The translations under genes and the position numbers were made by a program. 64,000 nt of DNA from contig NZ_CP053941.1 in NCBI RefSeq assembly GCF_013267195.1, positions 1,736,001 through 1,800,000 of the forward strand. Reading direction: 5' to 3'. This DNA comes from Halorubrum salinarum (GTDB lineage Archaea > Halobacteriota > Halobacteria > Halobacteriales > Haloferacaceae). The notes beneath the pieces were generated by a model that ran no database searches, was not told where the DNA came from, and was given only the letters and a program-made list of their open reading frames with translations. How positions within the stretch are numbered: position 1 is the first letter of the stretch; each line of letters starts with the position of its first letter. Shown here piece by piece: positions 25,563 through 35,045 of this stretch.

Positions 25563-27005
25563 ATGAGCAACGGCGACGACCCGGCCGACGCCTCCGAGGA
25601 GGCCGAGGCCGCGGACGACGGCGGGGACGCCGACGAGTCGACGGAGACGGCCGCCCCGACGCTCCCCGATGACGCGACCGAGGAGTCCCTGAACGAGTAC
25701 CTCGACGAGATCGCCGACCGGCTCGAGGCCGCCGAGACGGAGGCCGACCTCGACGACGTCGAGGCGCTCTTAGACGACGCGGCGGCCGGCATCGAGGAGG
25801 CGGACCTCCCCGAGCCGGACGAGGACGACGAGGACGCCGACGACCCCCGCGGCGACCTCGAGGACCGCGTCGCAGAGCTCCGCGACGGCGTCGCCGACGC
25901 CCGCGGCCCCTACGGCGAGGACGTCGCCGACGCGGTCGAGGCCGCGTCCGGGACGGTCGCGGACACCGAGTGGACCGAGGCGGGTCACGACGACGTCGCG
26001 GCCGCCGTCACGTCGTTCGTCGACGAGGCCGCCGACGCCATCGACGACGCCGCTCCCGACGCGATCGACGAGGCGGAGGAGGACCCCGAGGCGCTCCTGG
26101 CGGAGCCCGCGGACGACGAAGCGACCGACGGCGCGGAGCCGATCCCCGTCGATCAGCTCACCGCCGCGCTCGACGCCGTCGCGGCGGCGGTCGTCGAGGC
26201 CGGTTTCGACGCGGACGACGACGCGGACGTGATCGCGGCGCTGCTCGCGGCGACCGACGACCTGGAGGCCGCCCTCGACGACGCCGAGGAGTGGGACGAC
26301 CTCGAGACCCACGAGCAGCTCCGCGCGCAGGGGTACTACGACGTGCTCGGCCACTACAAGGACTTCCCGGTCGAGTGGGCCGCGCTGAAGGAGCACGAGG
26401 CGCGGGGCAACGTCGACATGATCCTGCTCGCGCTCGACTCGCTCCAGTCCGAGTTCATGGAGCGCCACTGCCTGGAGGCGTTCGAGCGGATGGGCAAGCG
26501 CGGCAAGACCGAGGCGTCCGTCGAGGAGATCCTCGGCCGCGCCGAGAAGCGCGACCGCCCCGCGATCCGGATCCTCGGGAAGATGGCCGCCGAGGAGGCG
26601 ACCGACACCCTCGTCGAGTACGTCGACGAGGACTCGAACCCGCAGCTCCAGAAGGCGGTGTTCAAGGCGCTCGGCGAGATCGGCGCCGCCGAGGCCGTCC
26701 AGCCGCTCGCGAACCAGCTCGACCCCGACGGCGACACCGACGAGCTCGTCCGCCCCCACGCCGCCCGCGCGCTCGGCCTGATCGGCGACACCCGCGCCGT
26801 CGACCCGCTCGCCGACGCGCTCGAAGCGCACCCGTCCGACGACGTGCGCGCGGCGGCCGGCTGGGCCCTCCGGCAGATCGGCACCCGCGAGGCGCTCGAA
26901 GCGGTCGCCGAGTACGCCGACGAGCGCTCCTTCGTCGTCTCCACCGAGGGCGAGAAGGCTCGCGACGCGCTCGACGACGGCGCCGAGCCCGCGCCGACCG
27001 CCTGA
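25563..27005 (+). CDS. HEAT-repeat protein with acidic N-terminal half
   Basis: 480 residues. Residues 1 to about 250 are an Asp/Glu/Ala-rich, low-complexity, helical segment. From about 255 to 470 come HEAT/PBS-lyase-type repeats, the clearest being NPQLQKAVFKALGEIGAAEA, VRPHAARALGLIGDTRAVDP and VRAAAGWALRQIGTREALEA. Such repeats form binding scaffolds; no enzyme motif is present. CTCTTAATGG about 30-38 nt upstream supports the ATG at 25563 over an earlier in-frame one. Confidence 0.85.
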   Translation: MSNGDDPADASEEAEAADDGGDADESTETAAPTLPDDATEESLNEYLDEIADRLEAAETEADLDDVEALLDDAAAGIEEADLPEPDEDDEDADDPRGDLEDRVAELRDGVADARGPYGEDVADAVEAASGTVADTEWTEAGHDDVAAAVTSFVDEAADAIDDAAPDAIDEAEEDPEALLAEPADDEATDGAEPIPVDQLTAALDAVAAAVVEAGFDADDDADVIAALLAATDDLEAALDDAEEWDDLETHEQLRAQGYYDVLGHYKDFPVEWAALKEHEARGNVDMILLALDSLQSEFMERHCLEAFERMGKRGKTEASVEEILGRAEKRDRPAIRILGKMAAEEATDTLVEYVDEDSNPQLQKAVFKALGEIGAAEAVQPLANQLDPDGDTDELVRPHAARALGLIGDTRAVDPLADALEAHPSDDVRAAAGWALRQIGTREALEAVAEYADERSFVVSTEGEKARDALDDGAEPAPTA

Positions 27006-27059
27006 CGCGGCCCGCCGCTCGGCCGACCCTTCTTATCGGAAGCCGGGCCGAGACCCGGC

Positions 27060-28838
27060 GTGTCGTTCGTTTCATCTCCTTCCGCAGGCGACGCGACAGC
27101 GAGCGTCGCCGCCGTCGCGCTCGCGCTGCTCGCTCTCGCGGCCCTCGTCCCGGTCGCGGCCGCGGGCGACGCCGGACCCGGCTCGCCAGCCGTCGGAGTC
27201 GATCCCGGCGGTGCCGCCGAACGGTCGAACGGCAGCGCGGCGAACGTGACGCTCGTCTCGACGACGCCGCGGATCGTCGAGCTGTTCCCGAACCCGGCGG
27301 CCGCGGAGAACCGCGGCGAGTACCTCGTCGTCCGGCTCCCCGAGCGCGGCGACTGGTCGCTCTCGGACGGCCACCACGAGGCCGAGATTCCGGCGAACGC
27401 CAGCGGCGTCGTCGCCCTCTCGATGGACCCCGCGAACGCGACGCCGCTGCTCGCCGACGAGACCGCGGCCCCGGGCAACGGCGGCACCGGGGACCCGACG
27501 CTCCGCGCGCTCGACGACCACTTCCCGCTCGCCGCGTCCGGCGACCGGATCGAGCTCCGCCGCAACGGGACCGCAGTCGCCGTGGTCGCGTACGACCGCG
27601 CGCCCGAGGGACACCGGTGGCGCGCCGACTGGAGGGAGTGGCGCCCGCGCGGCTACGACCCCCGCTCGCCGAAGTCGACCGCGGACGCCGCCGTGACCCC
27701 CTTCGTCCTCCCGGACAGCCCCGGGATGCCCGTCGAGCCGCTCCGGGCCGCGGACGAGCGGCTGTTCGTGGCCGGCTACACGCTGACCTCGGAGCGGGTC
27801 GCCGACGCGCTCGTCGCGGCCGCCGACCGCGGCGTGCGGGTCCGGGTGCTGCTGGAGGGGTCGCCGGTCGGCGGGTTCCCGGCCCGGAGCGCGGCGCTGA
27901 TCGACCGGCTGACGGCCGCCGGCGTCGCGGTCCGGATCCTCGACGGCGAGGTCGAGCGGTTCCGGTTCCACCACCCGAAGTACGCGGTCGCCGACGGCCG
28001 CGCCGTCGTCCTCACGGAGAACTGGAAGCCGTCCGGCACGGGCGGGCACGGCAACCGCGGGTGGGGCGTCCTCGTCGGGGACGACCGCGGCGCCGCGGGC
28101 GAGGTCGACGCCGGTGTCGGGGACGGTACCGACCGGAGCGCGGCGGTCGCCGACGACCTCGCGGAACTGTTCCGCGCCGACTTCGAGGCGCGCGACGCGC
28201 GGCCGTGGCGCGCCTTCCGCGCCGACACCGAGTTCCACGACGGCGGCCGCGCGAACGGCTCCTACCCGACGCGGTTTGAGGCGCCCGCGGCGCCGTCGAC
28301 GGCCGACGTGACCGTCCTGACGGCGCCGGGGAACGCCGCCGACCGCATCGTCGCCCGGATCGACGCCGCCGACGAGCGCGTGCTCGCGGTCGTGCCGCGG
28401 GTCGGCGGGCCGAACGACCGGATCGTCCGCGCGCTCCGGCGCGCCGCGGACCGCGGGGTCGACGTCCACCTGCTGCTCTCGGACGCCTGGTACGACCGCG
28501 AGGCGAACCGGAACCTCTCCGAGGCGCTCGCCGACGAACCGATCGCGGTCGACCTCGCGGCGCCGCGCGGTCGGTTCGGGAAGGTCCACGCGAAGGGGCT
28601 CGTCGTCGACGACGCGGCGGTCGTCGGCAGCCTCAACTGGAACCCGAGCGCGGAGACGAACAACCGGGAGGTGCTGCTCGCGATAGAGAGCGAGTCGGTC
28701 GCGGACTTCTACGCCCGCGTGTACGCCGCTGACTGGCGCGGCGGCGGGGTCCAGCTCCCGGTCGGCTTCGCGGCCGGCTTCGGCGTCGCGCTCGCCGCGG
28801 CCGGTACTGTCGCTCGTCGGGAGATCGCGTTCGGCTGA
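27060..28838 (+). CDS. Secreted phospholipase D-like protein, two HKD motifs
   Basis: 592 residues from a GTG start. A signal-peptide-like hydrophobic segment (about 14-36) is followed by a lamin-tail-like beta domain (about 60-200: IVELFPNPAAAENRGEYLVV). The first PLD half has His305-x-Lys307-x4-Asp312, and the second has His510-x-Lys512-x4-Asp517 with SLNWNPSAETNNRE. A C-terminal membrane helix (about 567-585) probably anchors it with the catalytic part outside. It could act on phosphodiesters such as lipids or DNA; the lamin-tail plus PLD layout resembles extracellular nucleases. Substrate not known. Confidence 0.82.
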   Translation: MSFVSSPSAGDATASVAAVALALLALAALVPVAAAGDAGPGSPAVGVDPGGAAERSNGSAANVTLVSTTPRIVELFPNPAAAENRGEYLVVRLPERGDWSLSDGHHEAEIPANASGVVALSMDPANATPLLADETAAPGNGGTGDPTLRALDDHFPLAASGDRIELRRNGTAVAVVAYDRAPEGHRWRADWREWRPRGYDPRSPKSTADAAVTPFVLPDSPGMPVEPLRAADERLFVAGYTLTSERVADALVAAADRGVRVRVLLEGSPVGGFPARSAALIDRLTAAGVAVRILDGEVERFRFHHPKYAVADGRAVVLTENWKPSGTGGHGNRGWGVLVGDDRGAAGEVDAGVGDGTDRSAAVADDLAELFRADFEARDARPWRAFRADTEFHDGGRANGSYPTRFEAPAAPSTADVTVLTAPGNAADRIVARIDAADERVLAVVPRVGGPNDRIVRALRRAADRGVDVHLLLSDAWYDREANRNLSEALADEPIAVDLAAPRGRFGKVHAKGLVVDDAAVVGSLNWNPSAETNNREVLLAIESESVADFYARVYAADWRGGGVQLPVGFAAGFGVALAAAGTVARREIAFG

Positions 28839-28904
28839 GAAGCGGTATCGGGGCGAGCGGTCGCCCGGCCGGGGACCGCCCCGAGAGGTCGCGGCGCCGT
28901 CGGG

Positions 28905-30851
28905 TCAGTCGTCGAGCGCGATGGTCGACGAGAGCGCCTCGTCGATCTCCGCGCCCGCCATCTTCTCGACGAGCGCCTCGATCACCTCGCTCCGGCGGCC
29001 CTTCACGAACTTGATGGAGCCGACGACGAGGTGGCCGCCGCCCGAGACGCCCGCCTCGGGCAGCTCCTCGTTCAGTTCGGTCACCATGTTCGGGATGTCG
29101 AGCCGGACGCCGTCCGAGCGGAGGACGCAGAAGTCGGGGCCGTAGCCGATGGTGATGACGGGGTCACCGGTCTCGGTCACCTTCTCGTCGTGGAGCTCGC
29201 CGGTGGTCTTGCCCGGCGCGGGGTAGGTGAACCGGTGGGCGTACTCGTCTAGGTCGATCCGGTAGAGGTGCGCGCCGGAGGCGAGCCGCTCGTGTTCGAC
29301 GTGGTCGTCGACCGCGTCGAGCTGGCGCTCCACGTCGCGCTCGGCGCGCTCCGAGAGGAACTCGACGAGCTCCTCGTGGCGCTGTTCGTCGTCGCAGCCC
29401 ACGTTCAGCGCGTCGTTGACGAGGGTCTTCCCCTCGGAGTAGCGGAGCCAGTGGGCGGCGTAGTCGAGCGCCTCGCCGATGTCGAGGAGGTCGGACTCGT
29501 CGTAGCCGGCGCCCTCGGCGAGCGCGACGTAGTCGTCCATCGCCTCGGCCTTCGAGCGGTCGGAGAGCCCGGCGACCGCCGGCACGTGTTCGAGCTCCTC
29601 GGTGAGCGACGGGTCGATCAGCCGGGCGAGCTCGACGCACATCATCCCGGTGGTGACCCGGTAGTCCTCGCCGTGGAGGTAGGGGTTCACGTGGGCGTCG
29701 AGCAGCGGCTCGACTGCCTCCGGGTCCGGGTGGTGGTGGTCGACGGCCGCGATGGGGATGTCGTAGTGCGCGAGGTTCTCGTAGGCCGGCACGTCCTCCT
29801 CCGTCGACCCGTTGTCGAGCATGAGGAGGAAGGGGAGCTTCTGGCCGTGCCGGGCGCGGCCCTCCAGGGCGAAGTTGAGGTCGCGGGTGACGTCCTCCAT
29901 CTCGTAGTAGGGGGCTTTGCTCGGGAGCCGCTTGAAGAGGTGTCGCGGCGCGTCGGGGTCGCCGTGGACCTCCCGGACGAAGTTCTCGACGGCGAGCTGG
30001 ACCGGGATGGCGGCGCACATCCCGTCGCCGTCGGCGTGGTGCCGGACGCGGATCGGGCGGCCGGCGAGGACGGTCCGGCGGAGCAGCCGCGCGAGGTCGC
30101 GGAGGTCCTCGTGGATGGGCTCGAACGCCTCCCACTCGACGAGGGGGTCGACGTCGGCGGGCTCGGCGCGCTCGTCGAGGGCGGCCTCGAAGCGCTCGCG
30201 GGCCTCGGCGGCGCGGTCGTCGGGGAGGCGCTTCAGCGAGTCGACCTCCAGCTGGAGGGCGTCCTCGCGGCTCTCGATCGTCCCCGAGACGTGGACCATG
30301 TCGCCGACCTCGACCTCCGGGTACGCCCGGACGCCGGCGGACTCGAAGGCGGCACAGGAGACGACCCCGGAGGCGTCCGCGACGGCGAAGATGGTGGGGC
30401 CGCCGGTCTGTTTCGCCTGGACGACCTCGCCCTCGACGGTCGCCTCGTCGCCCGGCGCGAGGCCGCGGACCCGCGAGACGGTCGGCTCGTGGGCGACGGT
30501 CTCGGTGCGGTAGTCGTCGGGGTCGACGTCGTCGAACGCGACGTCGCCGTTCTCCTTCACCTCGGTGAGCCGGACGATCAGCCGGTCGCCGACGGCGTAG
30601 TCGCCGTCGAGGTTCGACTCGTGGACGAGGCCGCTCACGGCGTCGGAGAGGTCGACGAACACGCCGTAGTCGACGACGCCGTTGACCTCGGCGTGGTACA
30701 GGGCGTCGATCTCGGCGTCTTCGAGGGTGCAGTCGGGCGCCAGGTCGTAGACGGTCGGCCGGTCGTCGGCCGCCCCCTCCGCCGCGTCGGCGTCGGGTTC
30801 GGGGCTCGAATCGCCCCGCGTGCCGGAATCCCCGGCGGTGTTCTCGCTCAT
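28905..30851 (-). CDS. RecJ-like DHH protein with S1/OB nucleic-acid domains
   Basis: 648 residues. After a short acidic tail comes an S1-like RNA-binding domain (about 48-115: EVNGVVDYGVFVDLSDAVSG), then an OB fold (about 130-200: VEGEVVQAKQTGGPTIFAVA). The DHH phosphoesterase core starts near 260 (VRHHADGDGMCAA) with the AVDHHHPDP motif; a DHHA1-like end contains SGGGHLVVGSIKF. It belongs to the archaeal RecJ/GAN group that works with GINS or in single-strand DNA/RNA turnover. Whether it is an active nuclease is not certain. The ATG at 30851 follows GCTTAACACC at about -25 to -34. Confidence 0.88.
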   Translation of the reverse strand: MSENTAGDSGTRGDSSPEPDADAAEGAADDRPTVYDLAPDCTLEDAEIDALYHAEVNGVVDYGVFVDLSDAVSGLVHESNLDGDYAVGDRLIVRLTEVKENGDVAFDDVDPDDYRTETVAHEPTVSRVRGLAPGDEATVEGEVVQAKQTGGPTIFAVADASGVVSCAAFESAGVRAYPEVEVGDMVHVSGTIESREDALQLEVDSLKRLPDDRAAEARERFEAALDERAEPADVDPLVEWEAFEPIHEDLRDLARLLRRTVLAGRPIRVRHHADGDGMCAAIPVQLAVENFVREVHGDPDAPRHLFKRLPSKAPYYEMEDVTRDLNFALEGRARHGQKLPFLLMLDNGSTEEDVPAYENLAHYDIPIAAVDHHHPDPEAVEPLLDAHVNPYLHGEDYRVTTGMMCVELARLIDPSLTEELEHVPAVAGLSDRSKAEAMDDYVALAEGAGYDESDLLDIGEALDYAAHWLRYSEGKTLVNDALNVGCDDEQRHEELVEFLSERAERDVERQLDAVDDHVEHERLASGAHLYRIDLDEYAHRFTYPAPGKTTGELHDEKVTETGDPVITIGYGPDFCVLRSDGVRLDIPNMVTELNEELPEAGVSGGGHLVVGSIKFVKGRRSEVIEALVEKMAGAEIDEALSSTIALDD

Positions 30852-30992
30852 GGAGAGCAATCGGGAACGGCCGGTGTTAAGCCTGTTCTCTCGGGGCTCT
30901 CGCCCGCGGAGCGGCGGACGCCCGGACCGCGGAGCCCGCCCGGCGTCCCGCGGTCCGGAACCCCTATGAGGCGACGGCGACTTGTCTGACCC

Positions 30993-31508
30993 ATGCGACT
31001 GTTCCGCTCGGACGAGCTCCTCGGCATCGCCCGAGAGACCCTGGAGTTCGTCCTCGAGGCGAGCGAGGAGACCCACCCCAACGAGTACATGGGGTTCCTC
31101 CGCGCGGACGACGCCCGGAAGCTCGACCTCGACCGAGACGGGCAGGTGATCACCGACGTGCTCGTCATCCCGGGCACGGAGTCGAGCCCGACGAGCGCAA
31201 CCGTCCGCACCAACATGAAGCCGAACGACATGCGCGCCGTCGGCTCGGTCCACTCCCACCCGAACGGCGCGCTCCGGCCGAGCGACGCCGACCTCGCCAC
31301 GTTCGGGCAGGGGAAGGTCCACATCATCGTGGGCGCCCCCTACGGGTGGGGCGACTGGAAGGCGTTCGACAACGAGGGCAAGCAGACGACCCTCGACGTG
31401 CTCGACGTGGCGGTGCCCGACGAGCACTTCTTCGATTTCACCCAGGAGGACATCGACCGCGAGCTGGACGACCGCGACGGCGGCGGCTTCCTCTCGTGGT
31501 TCCGATGA
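30993..31508 (+). CDS. JAMM/MPN metalloprotease (desampylase-like)
   Basis: 171 residues, a minimal JAMM domain. The zinc site is complete: Glu31 (NEYMGFL) and [14 protein letters not shown], giving His87, His89, Ser97 and Asp100. Haloarchaeal homologues such as HvJAMM1 remove the ubiquitin-like SAMP tags from proteins, and that role is the likeliest here. The ATGA overlap with ribL ties the two genes into one transcript, although a functional link with flavin synthesis is not obvious. Confidence 0.9.
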   Translation: MRLFRSDELLGIARETLEFVLEASEETHPNEYMGFLRADDARKLDLDRDGQVITDVLVIPGTESSPTSATVRTNMKPNDMRAVGSVHSHPNGALRPSDADLATFGQGKVHIIVGAPYGWGDWKAFDNEGKQTTLDVLDVAVPDEHFFDFTQEDIDRELDDRDGGGFLSWFR

Positions 31509-31957
31509 CGCGGGTCGTCGCGCAGGGCACCTTCGACCTGCTCCACCCCGGCCACGTCCACTACCTCGAGGACGCGGCGACGTACGGCGACGAGCTCCAC
31601 GCCATCGTCGCCCGCCGCACCAACGTCACGCACAAGCCCGCGCCGGTCCTCTGCGCCCGCCAGCGGCGCGACATGGTCGCCGCGCTCGCCGCGGTCGACG
31701 AGGCGCACCTCGGCGACCCGGAGGACGTGTTCGTCCCCATCGAGCGGCTCGACCCCGACGTGATCGTGTTGGGGTTCGACCAGCACCACGACGAGACCGC
31801 CATCGCCGACGCGCTCGCCGCCCGCGGCATCGACTGCCGCGTCGAGCGCGCGTCGGGCCGGGAGCCGAAGTACGACGACGAACTGCTCTCCAGCGGCGAC
31901 ATCGTCGACCGGATCGTCCGCGAGCGCGGCGACGGCTCGGACGAGACATCGCGGTGA
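31505..31957 (+). CDS. ribL: FAD synthetase, archaeal RibL type
   Basis: 150-residue cytidylyltransferase-like enzyme that adenylates FMN to FAD. The nucleotidyl-transfer motif [10 protein letters not shown] (His14, His17) lies at the N terminus, and [16 protein letters not shown] matches the archaeal RibL block. Length is normal for the family. The ATG at 31505 is set by the 4-nt overlap with the JAMM gene and by the family start. A close alternative is a glycerol-3-phosphate cytidylyltransferase, but the second block favours RibL. Confidence 0.88.
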   Translation: MTRVVAQGTFDLLHPGHVHYLEDAATYGDELHAIVARRTNVTHKPAPVLCARQRRDMVAALAAVDEAHLGDPEDVFVPIERLDPDVIVLGFDQHHDETAIADALAARGIDCRVERASGREPKYDDELLSSGDIVDRIVRERGDGSDETSR

Positions 31958-32036
31958 CCCGGCGGTCGGCCCCGCCGGACGGCGCGCGGGCGGGGAAGCG
32001 CGGCATCTAAATGGACTGACTCCCAAACCGAGGTGA

Positions 32037-33440
32037 GTGAATATTCCCGACAAGTTCCCCGCGGTGCTGGCCGCGGCCGCGATGGGCGTGTACCTCCTCG
32101 TCGTCGTCGGCGCCACCACCTCCCTCACGGAGGCGGCGGCGGCCTGCGGCGGCTGGCCCGCCTGCGGGAGCGGCGCCGCCCTGCCGACGGCGACCGAGGG
32201 CTGGATCGCCCTCGGCCACCGCGTCCTCGCGGTCGTCGTCGGCCTCCTCGTCGCGCTCTCCGCCGCGCTCGCGTGGCGGGACGGCGCCGACCGCCGGGTC
32301 CGCGCCGCCCTCGCGGTCGCGCTCGCCGTCTACCCAGCGCAGGCCGGCGTCGGGGCGCTCGTCGCGCTCGGCGACCTGCCCGCCGCCCTCGGGTCCGCCC
32401 ACCTCCTCCTCGGGATCGGCATCTTCGGCGCCGTCCTCGCCGCGCTCGCGTGGTGGCTGGAGGCAGAGACGGGCGTCCCGGACGACGCCCCCGACGACTT
32501 CGAGGCCGGCACCGACGACCTCCCGCCGGTCGAGGAGGCGCCGGAGCCGGACATCCCGAGCGCGACGCTCCCCCGGCTGCGGGCGACCGCGGCGGCGTAC
32601 TTCCGGCTCATGAAGCCGCGGCTGATGTGGCTGCTCTGCCTCGTCGCCGCGGCCGCGATGGCGCTCGCGGGCGGGGCCGGGTTCACGCCCGGCGTCGTGG
32701 CCGCGACGCTCGCCGGCGGCGCGCTCTCTATCGGCGCCTCCGGCACGTTCAACCACGTCCTCGAACGCGACGTGGACAAGCGGATGCAGCGCACCAGCGA
32801 CCGGCCGCTCGCGACCGACCTCGTCCCGGTCTCGCACGCGCTGGCGTTCGGCGGGCTCCTCACGGTCGTCTCGCTCGGGCTGTTCTGGAGCGTGAACCCG
32901 CTGACGGCCGCGCTCGGGCTGGTCGCGATCGTGTTTTACAGCGTCGTGTACACGCTCGTCCTCAAGCCGAACACGGTCCAGAACACCGTCATCGGCGGCG
33001 CGGCCGGCGCGCTGCCGGCGCTCATCGGCTGGGCCGCGGTCACGGGCGAGGTCGGCGGCGGCGGGCTGCTGCTCGCCCTCGTCATCTTCCTGTGGACGCC
33101 CGCGCACTTCTACAACCTCGCGTTGGCGTACAAGGACGACTACGAGCGCGGCGGCTTCCCGATGATGCCCGTCGTCCGCGGCGAGACCGCGACCCGCCGC
33201 CACATCCTCTGGTACCTCGGCGCGACGCTCGTCGCCGCGGTCGCGCTCGCCGCGGCCGCCGACCCGCTCGGCGCGCTGTACGCGGTCGTCGGCGTCGGCG
33301 TCGGCGCCGTCTTCCTCTGGACGGTCGTCCGGCTCCACTACGAGCAGACCGAGGGGGCGGCGTTCCGCGCGTTCCACGCCTCGAACGCCTACCTCGGGCT
33401 GCTGCTGTTCGCGGTCGTCTTCGACGCCCTGGTGGTCTGA
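32037..33440 (+). CDS. ctaB: Heme o synthase fused to a CtaA-like N-terminal half
   Basis: 467 residues from a GTG start. Residues 1-150 form four helices with GHRVLAVVVG and SAHLLLGIG, like half of heme a synthase CtaA/COX15. After an acidic linker (about 151-178), residues about 190-465 are a UbiA prenyltransferase: the NHVLERDVDKRMQRT aspartate motif and YKDDYERGGFPMMPVV. The enzyme farnesylates heme b to heme o, which the ba3-type oxidase at 38448-41146 could need. ATCTAAATGG about 25-32 nt upstream supports the GTG start. Confidence 0.9.
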   Translation: MNIPDKFPAVLAAAAMGVYLLVVVGATTSLTEAAAACGGWPACGSGAALPTATEGWIALGHRVLAVVVGLLVALSAALAWRDGADRRVRAALAVALAVYPAQAGVGALVALGDLPAALGSAHLLLGIGIFGAVLAALAWWLEAETGVPDDAPDDFEAGTDDLPPVEEAPEPDIPSATLPRLRATAAAYFRLMKPRLMWLLCLVAAAAMALAGGAGFTPGVVAATLAGGALSIGASGTFNHVLERDVDKRMQRTSDRPLATDLVPVSHALAFGGLLTVVSLGLFWSVNPLTAALGLVAIVFYSVVYTLVLKPNTVQNTVIGGAAGALPALIGWAAVTGEVGGGGLLLALVIFLWTPAHFYNLALAYKDDYERGGFPMMPVVRGETATRRHILWYLGATLVAAVALAAAADPLGALYAVVGVGVGAVFLWTVVRLHYEQTEGAAFRAFHASNAYLGLLLFAVVFDALVV

Positions 33441-33490
33441 CCCGCCGCTCGGGCCGACGGACCGTCTCGAAACCGACAGTCGGGTAGCGC

Positions 33491-33500
33491 CGTTTATACG
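33491..33500 (+). promoter_or_regulatory. TATA element of the histidine kinase gene
   Basis: CGTTTATACG lies 24-33 nt before the ATG at 33524, which favours that start over an ATG at 33517 in another frame. Confidence 0.55.
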
Positions 33501-33523
33501 TCTCGGACCGTAACCGATGGGCG

Positions 33524-34606
33524 ATGGATTCCTCGACGCGGGCGGCCGTCAGAGCGCTGTGGCCGGTCTGGGGGGTGGGCCTCGCGGTCCTCCTTTCGCT
33601 GGTCGCCGAGGTCGCCGTCATCGCGCTCGGGGCGGGAACCGTTCCCGGCGGCTTCTGGGTGGGGTACCTCTCCTCCGTGGCGATCCTGCTCGGCTTCGGA
33701 TACTTCCTCCGGTGGGTCCCGGACTCCGGACTCTCGGTCGCCCGATACCCGCGACTCAACCGATGGCTGCTCGCCGGTACGGCGGGGTTCCTGCTCATCA
33801 ACGTCGGATTCATGGCGACGCTGTCCACCGAGTCGGACTTCCAGCTGTTCAGTTGGGTTCGGTGGGCGGTCAGCTTCGGCGGCGGGGTCGGGCTGACGAT
33901 CGGCGTCTTCGAGGCGCGAGCGATCGAACGCGAGGTCAGGGCCGAACGCGACCGGATGCGACAGACGGAGCTCCGCCGGGAGCGCGACCGCCTCGAGGAG
34001 TTCGCGAGCGTCGTCTCACACGACCTCCGGAACCCGCTCAACGTCGCTCGCGGCCGCGTCGACCTCGCGGCGACGGAACGCCCGGACGACGAGCACTTGG
34101 AAGTCGTCGCGTCCGCGCTCGACCGGATGGGCGAAATCGTCGAGGAGACGCTCGCGCTCGCCCGCGAGGGGAAAAGCGTCGATGAGGTCGAAGAGGTCGC
34201 CATCGACGAGTGCGCGCGTCGGTGCTGGTCGAGGGTCGAGACGGCCGACGCGACGCTTCGGGTGACCGGGCCGGTGACGGTGCGAGCCGACCCCGACCGG
34301 CTCTCGCACGTCTTCGAGAACCTCTTTCGGAACGCGGTCGAACACGGCGGCCGAGACGTGACCGTTCGGGTCGGCGAGCTCGACGGAGCGACCGGATTCT
34401 TCGTCGAGGACGACGGCCCCGGAATCCCCGACGACCGAGTCGAACGGGTGCGCGAGACGGGCTTCTCGACGGCGGAGGACGGAACGGGGTTCGGACTGTC
34501 GATCGTCGAGCGGATCGTCGACGCGCACGGCTGGACGCTGCGGATCGACGAGGCCGACGACGGCGGCGCGCGCTTCGAGGTAGTCGGTGTCTCCCGGCCT
34601 TCCTGA
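33524..34606 (+). CDS. Membrane sensor histidine kinase
   Basis: 360 residues. Four hydrophobic segments in the first 130 residues form the sensor, followed by a short coiled coil (REVRAERDRMRQTELRRERD). The dimerisation box has the phosphorylated His166 (VVSHDLRNPLN). The ATP-binding boxes are present: N-box FRNAVEHG, G1 DDGPGIP and G2 GTGFGLSIVERI. No response regulator is adjacent, so this is an orphan kinase whose partner must be elsewhere. Signal unknown. Confidence 0.92.
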   Translation: MDSSTRAAVRALWPVWGVGLAVLLSLVAEVAVIALGAGTVPGGFWVGYLSSVAILLGFGYFLRWVPDSGLSVARYPRLNRWLLAGTAGFLLINVGFMATLSTESDFQLFSWVRWAVSFGGGVGLTIGVFEARAIEREVRAERDRMRQTELRRERDRLEEFASVVSHDLRNPLNVARGRVDLAATERPDDEHLEVVASALDRMGEIVEETLALAREGKSVDEVEEVAIDECARRCWSRVETADATLRVTGPVTVRADPDRLSHVFENLFRNAVEHGGRDVTVRVGELDGATGFFVEDDGPGIPDDRVERVRETGFSTAEDGTGFGLSIVERIVDAHGWTLRIDEADDGGARFEVVGVSRPS

Positions 34607-34658
34607 ACGGTCACGACCGACGGGACCCGGTCCGGTGGGACCAGTGACCGCGCGGGCC

Positions 34659-34668
34659 ATTTTAAGTA
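34659..34668 (+). promoter_or_regulatory. TATA element of the SelT/W-like gene
   Basis: ATTTTAAGTA lies 24-33 nt before the ATG at 34692; no ribosome binding site is seen, consistent with a leaderless mRNA. Confidence 0.55.
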
Positions 34669-34691
34669 CGTTCGACGTGAACTACGGCCGT

Positions 34692-34934
34692 ATGACACGC
34701 GTCGAAGTCGAGTACTGCGTCCCCTGTGGCATGCTGAACCGCGCGCAAGACGTCTCGGAGGCGATCCTCAAGCAGTTCGGCGAGGGCGTAGACGAGGTCG
34801 CCCTGGTGACCGGCGACGACGGCGTGTTCGTCGTCCGCGCGGGCGGCGAGGTCGTGTTCGACAAGACCGAAGACGAGTACGACGTCGACGCCATCGTCCG
34901 GGCGGTCAAGCCGCACGTCGGCGCGACCGCGTAA
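34692..34934 (+). CDS. Rdx family (SelT/SelW/SelH-like) thioredoxin-fold protein
   Basis: 80 residues. The redox motif is YCVPCG near residue 8 (Cys9, Cys12), with cysteines in place of the selenocysteine of the animal proteins. The remaining VALVTGDDGVFVVRAGGEVVFDK pattern fits the small Rdx fold. It is likely a cytoplasmic thiol redox protein with no known partner here. Confidence 0.85.
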   Translation: MTRVEVEYCVPCGMLNRAQDVSEAILKQFGEGVDEVALVTGDDGVFVVRAGGEVVFDKTEDEYDVDAIVRAVKPHVGATA

Positions 34935-35045
34935 CTCCGGCCGCGGTTCGGTCTCAGTTCTTTCTTCGAGCAGCACCGCAAACGTCCTTGCGTCTCGTTC
35001 ACGCGGCACAAGCTAATTGTCGCTCGGCCGCGAACAGCCCCGGCG

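Noticed and set aside
28905-31427. A longer version of the RecJ-like protein starting near 31427.
   Set aside because: The extra 192 codons run antisense through the JAMM gene and past the RecJ promoter; conserved sequence begins after 30851.
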